64,000 nucleotides of DNA, from positions 1 through 64,000 of the forward strand of contig JAWKSZ010000011.1 in NCBI GenBank assembly GCA_041402045.1, written 5' to 3'. Origin of the DNA: JAGQRJ01 sp041402045. GTDB taxonomy: Bacteria > Planctomycetota > J058. Below the pieces are notes generated by a model. The model was given only the letters and a program-made list of their open reading frames with translations. It was not told where the DNA came from and made no database searches. Positions 8,598 through 16,968 of this stretch are shown piece after piece (within the stretch, counting starts at the first letter, position 1; the number at the start of each line of letters is the position of its first letter). The position numbers and the translations under genes were made by a program.

Positions 8598-9324
8598 GGC
8601 GCCCCCCGAGCGCCCCGACCCCGCCCCCCCCGGGGCACCACCCTTCGTCCACCCGCCCCTCGAGGCCGCGCTCCTCGTCGCCCTCGCCGTCGGCGTGGCC
8701 CTCGGCCTGCGCGGACTGAGCGCGGCGGTCCCGGCCCTGGCCGGCGCCACGGGGCTGGGGCTGGTCCTGGCCTGCGTCGTGCCCGCCTACGTGCTCGCGC
8801 TGCGCCGCGGCCGCGACCCGCTCCTCGTCCACGGGATCCTGGTGCGGCCCCAGCGCCCCTGGCGCCTGGCGGCGGTCTCCCTCGCGCTCCTCGGCGGCTT
8901 CGCGCTCGCGATCGAGCTCGCCGCCCGCAGCCGGGGCTGGGCGCCCCAGCCCCTGAGCGCGGGCGCGCTCCTGGCGCGGCTGGGGAACGACCTGGTCACC
9001 GTGGCCCTGGCCGAGGAATACCTGTTCCGCGGCGTGGCGCAGCCCGCGTGGGAGCCCGCCGAGCCGCGCTGGCGCGTGCTCGGCGTCCCGTTCGGCCGCG
9101 GGGCGCTCCGCGCCGCGCTGGCCTTCGGCCTGGCGCACCCGCTGGTGTGGCTCGCCCCGGCGCAGGCGGTGGTCGTGCTCCCCGGGCTGTGGTTCGCCTG
9201 GCTGCGCGCGGCCGGCGGGAGCGTGCTGGTGTGCGCCCTGGCCCACGCCCTGGCGAACACCCTGCAGCTCGGCTGCCTGACCCGCTACCCGGAGCTCCCG
9301 AGCCTCCTGCCCTGGGTCGGCTGA
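8590..9324 (+). CDS. CPBP-family intramembrane metalloprotease
   Basis: 244 residues with about six hydrophobic segments after a Pro-rich 20-residue N-terminus. The family signature is present in the second half: EEYLFRG (the EExxxR motif, around 142), then GLAHPLVW, then HALANTL, which supplies the metal-binding histidine. Known relatives cleave substrates within the membrane (Rce1-like CAAX proteases, bacteriocin self-immunity proteins). The substrate here is unknown. The GTG start lies eight bases inside the end of the HAD gene. A link with the HAD and LRR proteins is suggested only by coupling. Confidence 0.88.
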   Translation: MGEAPPERPDPAPPGAPPFVHPPLEAALLVALAVGVALGLRGLSAAVPALAGATGLGLVLACVVPAYVLALRRGRDPLLVHGILVRPQRPWRLAAVSLALLGGFALAIELAARSRGWAPQPLSAGALLARLGNDLVTVALAEEYLFRGVAQPAWEPAEPRWRVLGVPFGRGALRAALAFGLAHPLVWLAPAQAVVVLPGLWFAWLRAAGGSVLVCALAHALANTLQLGCLTRYPELPSLLPWVG

Positions 9325-9329
9325 GCCGC

Positions 9330-10229
9330 CTACTCCCCCGCGCTGAGCAGGCGGGGGACCCAGGTCTCGACCAGCGCCCCCAGCTCGTCGGGGGAGAGCT
9401 CGGGGACCGGCTCGGCCCAGCACCCGGCCGAGCGCAGGCGCTCCGCCGAGGTCCAGAACTCGCGGGCCCGCGGGTGCGCCGGCGGCGGCGGCAGCGCGGC
9501 GTCGGGCCGCGCGCACACGCGCTCGAACGCCGCGCGCGCGAGGGAGGTCCCCTCGGCGTGAGCGGCCAGGCACAGCGCGGCCTGGCCCGCGCGGTCGGCG
9601 CCCCAGCGCAGGGTCCCCGCGAGCCAGCGCGCGCTGCCCCGGGTCGCGGGCGGGAGCTCGTCGGCCGCGTCGAGCTGAGCCGCGGCGGTGTCCGGGTCCT
9701 CGTGCAGCCCGAGGAACTCCGAGAGCCCGAGGAGCTGGGTCACCACGCTCACCCGCTCGGCCATGAGCAGGCCCAGGGTCCCGCCGTCCACCTCGAGCCG
9801 CTGCTTGAGCCGGCTGAGGTCGGCCATGCCGCCCGAGGTCAGGCCATGGACGCCGCGCAGGTCGAGGATCAGGTGCCGCACGCCGAACTGCACGATCGCG
9901 TCCAGGAGGTGCTTGAGCCCGTCCCGGGGGATCCCCGCGTAGCGCGCGTCGAGCTCGGCCCAGGCGCTGCCGCGGCGCGGGTCGCGCCAGGTGAGCTCCA
10001 GGCCGTGGCGCATGGTGCGCGCGGCCTCGACGGGCTCGAAGGGCGCGCCGGGGACCGTCGAGGCCCGAGGGAGGAAGGCCGCCGGGCCGAAGGCGCCGGC
10101 GTCGGGCTCGAGCAGGTAGGCCGCGAGCTCGACGCTCGGGCTCGCCGGCCCCGCGCGCTTGAGCGCATGCAGCAAGCCGTGCACGGCCTGGCGGTCGCCC
10201 GCCCGCGCAGCCCCCAGGAGCTGGAGCAC
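9330..10229 (-). CDS. STAS-domain protein
   Basis: 299 residues. The centre (about 85-195) is a STAS domain, as in anti-sigma-factor antagonists: LILDLRGVHGLTSGGMADL is the strand-helix holding the normally phosphorylated Ser/Thr, here in LTSGG, and TLGLLMAERVSVVTQLLGL is the next strand-helix. The N-terminal 80 and C-terminal 100 residues match nothing I recognise. Proteins of this type act in partner-switching with HPK/RsbW-like kinases. None is visible nearby, but the many Ser/Thr kinases here could phosphorylate it. GTG start. It converges on the CPBP gene with only five bases between stops. Confidence 0.8.
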   Translation of the reverse strand: MLQLLGAARAGDRQAVHGLLHALKRAGPASPSVELAAYLLEPDAGAFGPAAFLPRASTVPGAPFEPVEAARTMRHGLELTWRDPRRGSAWAELDARYAGIPRDGLKHLLDAIVQFGVRHLILDLRGVHGLTSGGMADLSRLKQRLEVDGGTLGLLMAERVSVVTQLLGLSEFLGLHEDPDTAAAQLDAADELPPATRGSARWLAGTLRWGADRAGQAALCLAAHAEGTSLARAAFERVCARPDAALPPPPAHPRAREFWTSAERLRSAGCWAEPVPELSPDELGALVETWVPRLLSAGE

Positions 10230-10292
10230 CCGCGTGTCCAGGTCAGCCCTCCCCGCGCGCGAGGGGCGCGGCGTAGATCCCGGCGAGGGCGC

Positions 10293-10535
10293 TCAGTCGA
10301 TCGGTTGACCGGACTCGATCCGGCGAATCAACCAGTCCACGCGCTTCTGCATGCGCTCGTCCTCGTAGGACGCGCGCACCTTCTGCAACAGCTCCAGCGC
10401 CTTCTCGGTCTTGCCACCCGCGGCGAGCCCCCGCGCCATTTCCACGGCTTGGATTCGCTTGGTGATCGCGCGGACCGTGTCCGAGGGGGGATCCCCGTCC
10501 CCGGTGAAAGGCCCGCCAGCTTCGTCTTCGCTCAC
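10293..10535 (-). CDS. Short hypothetical helical protein
   Basis: 80 residues, GTG start. After a Gly/Asp/Pro-rich first 20 residues the rest is helical and charged (KALELLQKVRASYEDERMQK), like half of a TPR pair. No signal peptide or metal motif. It lies 63 bases upstream of the STAS gene on the same strand and may share its transcript. Function unknown. Confidence 0.55.
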   Translation of the reverse strand: MSEDEAGGPFTGDGDPPSDTVRAITKRIQAVEMARGLAAGGKTEKALELLQKVRASYEDERMQKRVDWLIRRIESGQPID

Positions 10536-10608
10536 AGGGTCAGCTTAACGAGGGGCTGCAGCGCGAGCGAACGCTAGCGTGGCAGTCGCGCAGGAGCCGG
10601 ATGAACGC

Positions 10609-11661
10609 TCAGGCAGAGAGGGCCAGCCGCCCCTCGACCTCGCGCAGGGTGTTGCGGATCAAGCGCACGTAGGGCGAGTAGGGGCTGAGCTCGAGGAAGG
10701 TGAACAGGTCCTCCTCGGCGCCGTGGGCCTCCCCCAGCTTGGCGCGCGCGATCCCGCGGAACAGCCAGGCCTGCGCCAGCTTCGGCGCGAGCTCCAGGGC
10801 CTTGGACGCGTCGTGCACCGTGGCCTCGAGGTTCCCCCGGTGAAACTCGGCGCTGGCGCGGTTGGCCCAGGCCGGGAGGTAGACGTCGTCGACCTCGAGG
10901 GCCTCGCTGTAGTCCTGCACCGCGCCGGTGAGGTCGCCGGTCCGCGCGCGCACGATCCCGCGCTTGGTCCACGGCTGCGGGTGGTAGGGGTTCTCGCGGA
11001 TCGCCGCGCTGAAGGCGGCGAGGGCGTCGGCCACCCGCCCGCGCTTGAGGTGCAGGCTGCCCTCCGCGACCTGGGGCGAGCTCGGCGGACCGAGGGCGCG
11101 GCGCACGTCGCCGGCGCCCGGGTCCTTGCTGAGCTGCGCGCGGCCCCCCGCGTCGAGGGGCGCGGCCTCGAGCTCCTCGAGCGCCAGGCGCAGGCGCTCG
11201 ACCGCGGCGCGCTCGACCGCCGCCGTGGCCCGGCGCACCGGCGGCGCGAAGGCGCTGTCCGCCGGCAGCTCGAGGGCGCGTCCCAGGTTCAGGGGCAGCG
11301 CCGCAGCCCAGGTGGCCGCGGGCGGGGTCGCGTCCAGGAGCCGCGGCGCGCGCGCCCGCGGACCGCGCCAGCGGGGGGCTGTCCTGGACGCGGTCGGCCG
11401 CGCGAGGTGTGCCCCGCAGCTGCGGCAGTGGGCGACGTCGTGCACGAACCCCCACAGCGAGAGGGTCCGGCACTCGCGGCAGCGGTGCAGCGCCTCGGAG
11501 CCGACGAGGCGCTCGCCCACGTGGCGCTTGAGCCCGCGCGGCAGCTCTTCGAACTCGTCGTGATCCAGCGCGCGCAAGACCCAGTCCAGGGCGTCGGTGG
11601 ACAGCGCCCCCTCGAGGGCCTGTGCCACCCGCGCGAGCTCGGGATTCGACGCGAGAGCCAT
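10609..11661 (-). CDS. Zinc-ribbon/TPR protein
   Basis: 350 residues. The N-terminal third carries a CxxC...CxxC zinc ribbon (CRECRTLSLWGF then HCRSCGAHL, about 60-85). A Pro/Arg-rich linker follows, then a helical stretch and at least four TPR units from about 215 (LHLKRGRVADALAAFSAAI; AWANRASAEFHRGNLEAT). No membrane segment, so probably cytoplasmic and acting as a scaffold. A similar zinc ribbon occurs in the N-terminus of the broken kinase gene at 34.6 kb. ATG start is clear. The client protein is unknown. Confidence 0.82.
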   Translation of the reverse strand: MALASNPELARVAQALEGALSTDALDWVLRALDHDEFEELPRGLKRHVGERLVGSEALHRCRECRTLSLWGFVHDVAHCRSCGAHLARPTASRTAPRWRGPRARAPRLLDATPPAATWAAALPLNLGRALELPADSAFAPPVRRATAAVERAAVERLRLALEELEAAPLDAGGRAQLSKDPGAGDVRRALGPPSSPQVAEGSLHLKRGRVADALAAFSAAIRENPYHPQPWTKRGIVRARTGDLTGAVQDYSEALEVDDVYLPAWANRASAEFHRGNLEATVHDASKALELAPKLAQAWLFRGIARAKLGEAHGAEEDLFTFLELSPYSPYVRLIRNTLREVEGRLALSA

Positions 11662-11817
11662 GGGGCGAGCCTACCCCTGAAGCGCGGCCGCGCGAAGCAG
11701 AATGTTCAGCACGAGGCCGGCGCCCCGCCCCCCCCAGGCCACGGTCCGCGCGCCCCAACCCCTGGCCCCGTGAGGCGTTCGGCTCCCGCACGCCCGCGCC
11801 TCGGGGGTTGGGTCGCG

Positions 11818-11846
11818 TTGTCTGCTCCGGGGCGAGTGCGTACACT
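11818..11846 (+). promoter_or_regulatory. Predicted sigma70-like promoter
   Basis: TTGTCT (11818-11823) and TACACT (11841-11846) are 17 bases apart, upstream of the kinase gene starting TTG at 11878. An AGGGAG ribosome site lies at 11863-11868. This is the best promoter match I found in the window. Confidence 0.45.
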
Positions 11847-11877
11847 GCCCGCGAGAGAGTCCAGGGAGTAGCGAGAC

Positions 11878-14800
11878 TTGGCCACCCATTTCGACCTCGG
11901 GTTCCTCCAGTCCCTCGTCGAGCAAGGACTGATCGAGCGGCCCCAGGCCAATCAATGTGTGCAGACGATCGACGCGCGCGCCGCGAGCGGGACCCCGGTC
12001 CAGGCGCCGCAGGTCGTCGCCGAGCTGGGCTTCGTGGACCCCGCCCGGCTCCCGGCCCTCGAGGCGCGGTTCCGCGCGCGCACCAGCGGTCGCCAGCCTC
12101 GACCCGGCGGCGCACCGCCGCCGCCCCCCCCCCCCCCCCTCGGGTCGCCAGGCCCCGCCCCGCAGCCCCTCCGGCCGCCACCCGCGCCCCGAGCGCGCGC
12201 CCTCCGGCCGCCAGGCCCCGCCCCGCAGCCCCTCCGGCCGCCAGGCCCCGCCCCGCAACCCCTCCGGTCGTCAGGCCCCGCCCCGCAGCCCCTCGGGCCG
12301 CCACCCGCGCCCCGAGCGCGCGCCCTCCGGCCGTCAGGCCCCGCCCCGCAGTCCGTCCGGTCGCGCGCCGCGCCCGCGCTTGGGCCCGCAGCCCCGCCCC
12401 GCCCCCGGCGCCGTCGGGCTCCCCGAGCAGTTCGTCCCCCAGGAGCGCCTGGCGAGCTACGTCGACCTCGCGGGCAACCCCCACGCCGAGGCGCTGGACG
12501 CCTTCGCCCTGGGGGAGATCCTGGGCCAGGGACCCACCGGCTTGACCTACGACGGCGTGCGCAAGCAGGACCGCCTGCGGGTCGCGCTCAAGGTGCTGAA
12601 CCCGCGCTTCGCCACCCAGCCCGAGCTCGTGGCGGAGGTGCGCGAGGACGTGCTCGCCTTCGTGGGCCTCGACGTGCCCGGCGCGCCTCTGGCGCTGGGG
12701 GTGACCCACGGCCACCAGGTCGTGGTCTACCCGCACCTCGGCGGGCAGGTCCTGACCCAGCTCCTGCGCGGCGGGCCCGCCGAGGCCAGGAGCGCGCTCG
12801 AGATCGTGCGCGCGGTGGCGCAGGTGCTCGTGCCCGCCCACGAGCAGGGCCTCGGCCACGGCGACGTGCGCCCCGAGAAGATCCTCTGCGGCGACGCCGG
12901 CGCCGCCCTCTGCGACTTCGGCCTCGCCCGCGCCTCCTGCCTGGCGTCGGCCTACGGCCAGCGCGGCATGACCTTCGGCCACCCGGGCTACCTGGCGCCG
13001 GAGGTGCTGCAGGAGGACCAGCTCGAGCCCACCCCGGTCGCCGACGTCTACGCCCTGGGGATCACGCTCTACCAGCTCCTCTGCGGGCGGCCGCCCTTCA
13101 CCGGGAGCGTGGAGGAGGTCCTCGGTCGCCACCTCGACGCCTCGCTGCCCCCGCCGCCGGACGGCGTGCAGATCTCGAAGGGGATCGCGCAGCTCCTGCT
13201 GAACCTGACCGCGAAGTCGCCGACCGCGCGCCTGCGCAACGCGCGCACGGTGGTCGACGCGGTGGACGCGCTGCTCCAGGGGCACCGCGGGATCGTGACC
13301 CGCGAGGCCTGGAGCGTGGCCTCCCAGGCCGAGGCGGACCAGGCGCTGTGGGCGAGCACCGAGGGCGCGCCCCTGGCGGAGCAGCTCCCCGACCTCAGCG
13401 ACGCGCTCATGCACTCGAGCGCGCGGCTCCCGCGGGAGGTGATCAGCGACCTCCTGCAGGAGGAGGCGCGGGCCAAGGACAAGGCCGCGGACAAGGGCAA
13501 GTTCAACCTGGGCGAGCAGATCGGGCGCGGGCCGATCGGGCGCACCTGCGAGGGCAGCCTGGGCGACCGCCCGGTCGCGGTGAAGGTGATCTCCGCGCGC
13601 TTCGACCAGCACCCCCAGGTCGTGCAGAACCTGCTCGATCGCGCGGTGGCGTCCCAGGTCTTGGACCACCCGAACCTCGTGCGCTTCGTGCAGGTGATCC
13701 GCGCCAAGAACCGCACCCTGATCCTGCAGGAGCGGGTGCAGGGGGTGCCCCTGGCGCAGCTCCTCCAGGACCAGGGCAAGCTCGAACCGGGGCAGGCCCT
13801 GGGCTTCGCGCGGGAGATCGCCGAGGCCCTGGCCCACGCCCACGAGCACGGGCTGGCCCACGGCGACGTGCGCCCGCAGAAGATCTATGTCGAGGCCGGT
13901 CGCGCGCGGCTGGCGGACATGGGCTACGCCCAGGCCAACTGCCTCGGCGCCGGGTTCGGCCGCCACGGCCTGCCCTTCGGCCACCCCAACTACACCGCCC
14001 CCGAGGTGTTCCAGACGCCCCTCGAGGCCCCGGACCCTCTGAGCGATATCTACGGCCTGGGCGTGACGCTCTACGAGGCGATCTGCGGCAAGCCGCCCTT
14101 CGAGGGCGAGCCCCCCGACGTCATGCGCAAGCACCTCTCGCGCCCGATCCCGCCGCCCCCGGCCGAGGCCGAGGTCCCCGAAGCCGTGGCCGAGCTGATC
14201 CTCAAGCTCACGGCCAAGGACCGCGCGCGCCGGCCGCAGTCGGCGCAGGAGGTGCTCGAGGCCCTCGACCGCGCAGCGAAGCAGGCGTCCCAGGGCGCGG
14301 GCGCGCCCATGGTCGAGGAGTTCGACCCGACCCAGGACCTGCTGTCCCAGGCCGACTGGGGCCAGCTCGTGGCCGCGGTGCCCAAGGTCACCGGGCGCTG
14401 GTCCAAGGACCGGATCAAGCAGGCCCAGACCGTGGGCCCCAAGGACTGGGACGAGCGCAGCCTGGCCGAGGGCAGCGCCGAGCAGTCGGAGCTGCGCAAG
14501 GCCCTCGAGGCCGCCGTCGCCGACAGCGCGAGCAAGCCCGGCGCCCGCCGCGGCCCCGCGCCGGTGCTCGGCGCCCCGCCCCCGGCAGGCAACACCGCGA
14601 CCTTCGCGCTCTCGGTGGCCGGGATCGCGGTGGTGATCGTGACCATGATCGGGATCGCGATCTACCAGGCGGTGACCGGCGAGCCCGAGCCGGTCCCGGT
14701 CGCAGAGCTCCCCACCTTCGAGCCGCCCCCCGAGGTGCAGAAGCAGCGCGCCGAGGAGGAGGCCTTCAAGGGCCAGGTCGAGCAGGCCCTCGAGGAGTAC

Positions 14801-15838
14801 GAGGAGAAGCTCGGGCGCGCGCTGGAGCGCCGCGAATACAAGCGCGCGCTGGCCCTGGTCGACGCGCTCCCGGAGAAGGTGCGCGAGAGCGGCTACGCCC
14901 AGACCCGGCTGCGCGAGGCGCAGCTCCAGCTCGCGGCGGGGATCGCGGAGGCCACCGCGCGCACCGAGACCAGCTTCAGCAAGCTGATCCAGAACGGCGC
15001 GCTGGACCTCGCGGAGCGGCTCCTGGACCAGGACGGGCTGCCGGACTGGGGGCGCGAGGACGCGACCTACCGCAAAATGCGCCAGGCCCTGCACCGCGAG
15101 CAGACCCTGCGCCTGGCCAAGCTCGAGCAGCTCGAGGGCCCGCGGGACAAGCCCTTCGAGGTCCCCCGCCTGCGCCAGGAGCTGCGCAAGTACGTCGAGG
15201 GGATCCCGATCGACACCGCGCTGCCCAACGGCGGCGTGGCCGTGCGCTACCGCGGCGACGCGCTGGAGGCGCTGCTCACGCGAAACTCGAAGACCTACAA
15301 CCTGCGGGTGGCCAAGCTCAAGCCGGCCCCCAACGGCCTGGGCATGGCGCTCTACCTCGAGCCCAAGCCCCACGAGGTCGGGATCCTGTTCCACAAGCTG
15401 CCGCTGGTGCGGCCGCTCGACGCGACCCTCGACTTCGTGCTCGACGGGCCGCTCAAGCCGTTCAGCTCGGTGGGGATCGTCTCGGGCTTCAGCCCCGAGA
15501 GCCGCCGCGCCTTCGGCATGAGCTGGGGCCTGGCGCCGGTCGACGCGCGCCCGGCCGACGGGATCTACAACTGGGACGCCTCGGTGGGCACGGAGCTGCT
15601 CGAGCCCGACGTCGTGCTGCGCATGACCTACAGCTTCAGCCCGCTGGCCAACCGCCCGACCATGCTCACCCTCGGCGGCGACCTGCTCTCGGCGGGCCGC
15701 CGGCGCGAGGGCAAGACGGTGCGCGTGCACCTCAGCAGCGTGCAGGGCGAGACCGCGATCACCCTCCGCGACGTCAAGGGCTGGGTCGTCGGCCTGGAGG
15801 TCCGCGGGATCTTCGATCCGGAGGCCCCAGGCAACTAG
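11878..15838 (+). CDS. Tandem pseudokinase transmembrane protein, frameshift at C16 tract
   Basis: About 1,319 residues if the frame is repaired. In order: helical N-terminal module (1-70), Pro/Arg repeat linker, kinase-like domain 1 (about 209-470), kinase-like domain 2 (about 540-800), transmembrane helix (about 905-932), coiled coil, and an extra-cytoplasmic C-terminal domain of about 235 residues. Both kinase-like domains have HGDVRPxK where active kinases have HRDLKPxN, so the metal-binding Asn is replaced by Lys. Domain 2 also has ADMG for DFG. The VALK/VAVK lysines remain. Both are probably pseudokinases. The start is TTG at 11878 with AGGGAG upstream. The first 80 codons and the rest lie in different frames, joined at a run of 16 C; 15 C would be in frame. 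Confidence 0.85.
12124..12139 (+). repeat. C16 homopolymer inside coding sequence
   Basis: Sixteen consecutive C residues encode a poly-Pro stretch. The reading frame changes here, with one base too many for a continuous protein. It is either a slippage site or a length miscall. Confidence 0.8.
12140..12370 (+). repeat. In-gene tandem repeat encoding SGRQAPPRSP
   Basis: Five or more copies of a roughly 30-base unit encode SGRQAPPR(S/N)P, interspersed with a second unit encoding SGRHPRPERAP. The encoded segment is basic, Pro-rich and presumably disordered. It joins the N-terminal helical module to the first kinase-like domain. Confidence 0.75.
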
Positions 15839-15950
15839 CTGCCGGCGAATACCGCCGCGCGTCCGCCGTCAGCCGGTTGCGCGCCCCTCGGGCGCCTGGT
15901 TGACTGAACCGCGGAGGGCCGCTGGCCCTCGCCACCCCAAGGAGCGTCCC

Positions 15951-16769
15951 ATGCTGCGCCCCGCGTCGCGCGCCCTCCTCCTCGGCGCCGCCCTCTGCGC
16001 CCTCGCGCCCCTCGCCCAGGGCGAGGGCCTCAGCGCCGAGATCAAGAACGAGAACAACCGCGGCAAGGTCGAGGTCCAGGGCTCGGCGGCGCAGTTCCCC
16101 GACGGGACCGAGCTGCGGGTCGAGGTCGTGGTCAAGGGCAACTACCCGGACCCGATCGTGGCCGCGCTGTTCCGGGTGCGCGTCCAGGACGGGCAGTTCC
16201 TCCAGGAGGAGACCCGCCCCGCGGTGTTCGCGCCCCTGAGCTACGTGGTCACGCTCAAGCTCCCGGTCGACGCCCAGGCGCCCCAGATCCGCAAGCTGAT
16301 CGAGCAGAAGTTCGGCTGGCCGCGCAACCACGTGGAGAAGCTCGACTTCGTCGACGTGACCCTGGGCACCGAGGAGGAGAGCGCCGCGTTCCGGCTCAGC
16401 GTCCTGCGCCGGCTGCGCACGCTGAACGAGGAGCTGGAGCAGGTGGTCGAGTGCCTGGCCCCGGCCACCGAGCGGCCCGTCGCCGAGAACCCCGCCTGGA
16501 AGGAGCAGCAAGCCGCCTTCGTGGGCAAGGCCCGCGCCCTCGGCGCCAAGGTCCGCCGCTTCAGCCGGGAATACGCCGCGCTCCCAGACCAGGACCTGCT
16601 CGAGACCCTGAGCAAGTCGCTGCACAAGCTCTCGGATATCGCCGCCCACGTGGAGAAGGGCGGCGACCCGGTCGTCGCCCAGCGCGACCTGGGCTACGTG
16701 CGCGGCTGGACCACCGGGATCGAGGCCGACGTCACCGGCCGCCTTCCGGTCGAAGAGCGCGAGCGGTAG
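15951..16769 (+). CDS. Exported hypothetical protein
   Basis: 272 residues. The Sec signal peptide LLLGAALCALAPLAQG is followed by the mature protein starting near EGLSAE. Residues about 30-120 look like a beta-sandwich (QFPDGTELRVEVVVKGNYPDP), and the rest is helical. The ATG at 15951 has an AAGGAG ribosome site seven bases upstream, which I prefer to the upstream TTG in the same frame. It lies 112 bases after the pseudokinase gene and may be co-transcribed. The stop abuts a GC-rich hairpin (16769-16790). I recognise no family. Confidence 0.75.
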   Translation: MLRPASRALLLGAALCALAPLAQGEGLSAEIKNENNRGKVEVQGSAAQFPDGTELRVEVVVKGNYPDPIVAALFRVRVQDGQFLQEETRPAVFAPLSYVVTLKLPVDAQAPQIRKLIEQKFGWPRNHVEKLDFVDVTLGTEEESAAFRLSVLRRLRTLNEELEQVVECLAPATERPVAENPAWKEQQAAFVGKARALGAKVRRFSREYAALPDQDLLETLSKSLHKLSDIAAHVEKGGDPVVAQRDLGYVRGWTTGIEADVTGRLPVEERER

Positions 16770-16830
16770 GGGCGGGGTTTATCCCCGCCCGGGTATGTCA
16801 GGCCGTCTACCTTCCGCAGCAGAGGGACAC
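16769..16830. repeat. Dispersed hairpin repeat, family 1, copy 2
   Basis: The same 22-base palindrome as at 20-41, followed by TGTCAGGCCGTCTACCTTCCG. It begins at the last base of the preceding gene's stop and probably acts as its terminator. Confidence 0.6.
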
Positions 16831-16896
16831 GTTCGTGCGACCTCGAACAGCGGAGCTCTCAGCGCTGGCTGCAGATTCCTTCGGGCCCGAGAGGTG

Positions 16897-16916
16897 GGGA
16901 CGAGCCCCGCCCCTAC
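16897..16916 (-). repeat. Dispersed GGGGCTCGTCCC repeat, copy 1 (inverted)
   Basis: GGGACGAGCCCCGCCCCTAC is the reverse complement of sequence at about 20453-20472 and, less exactly, at 20356. The rest of the 16831-16968 gap shows nothing I can assign. Confidence 0.5.
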
Positions 16917-16968
16917 TCCACCTCAGAGCCAGCGGGCGACCCATGGGCCTGGGCACCCCCGCGAGCGC

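Noticed and set aside
10574..15730. 1,718-residue open frame on the minus strand
   Set aside because: Runs antisense through the pseudokinase gene and out of frame through the zinc-ribbon/TPR gene; no coherent domain.
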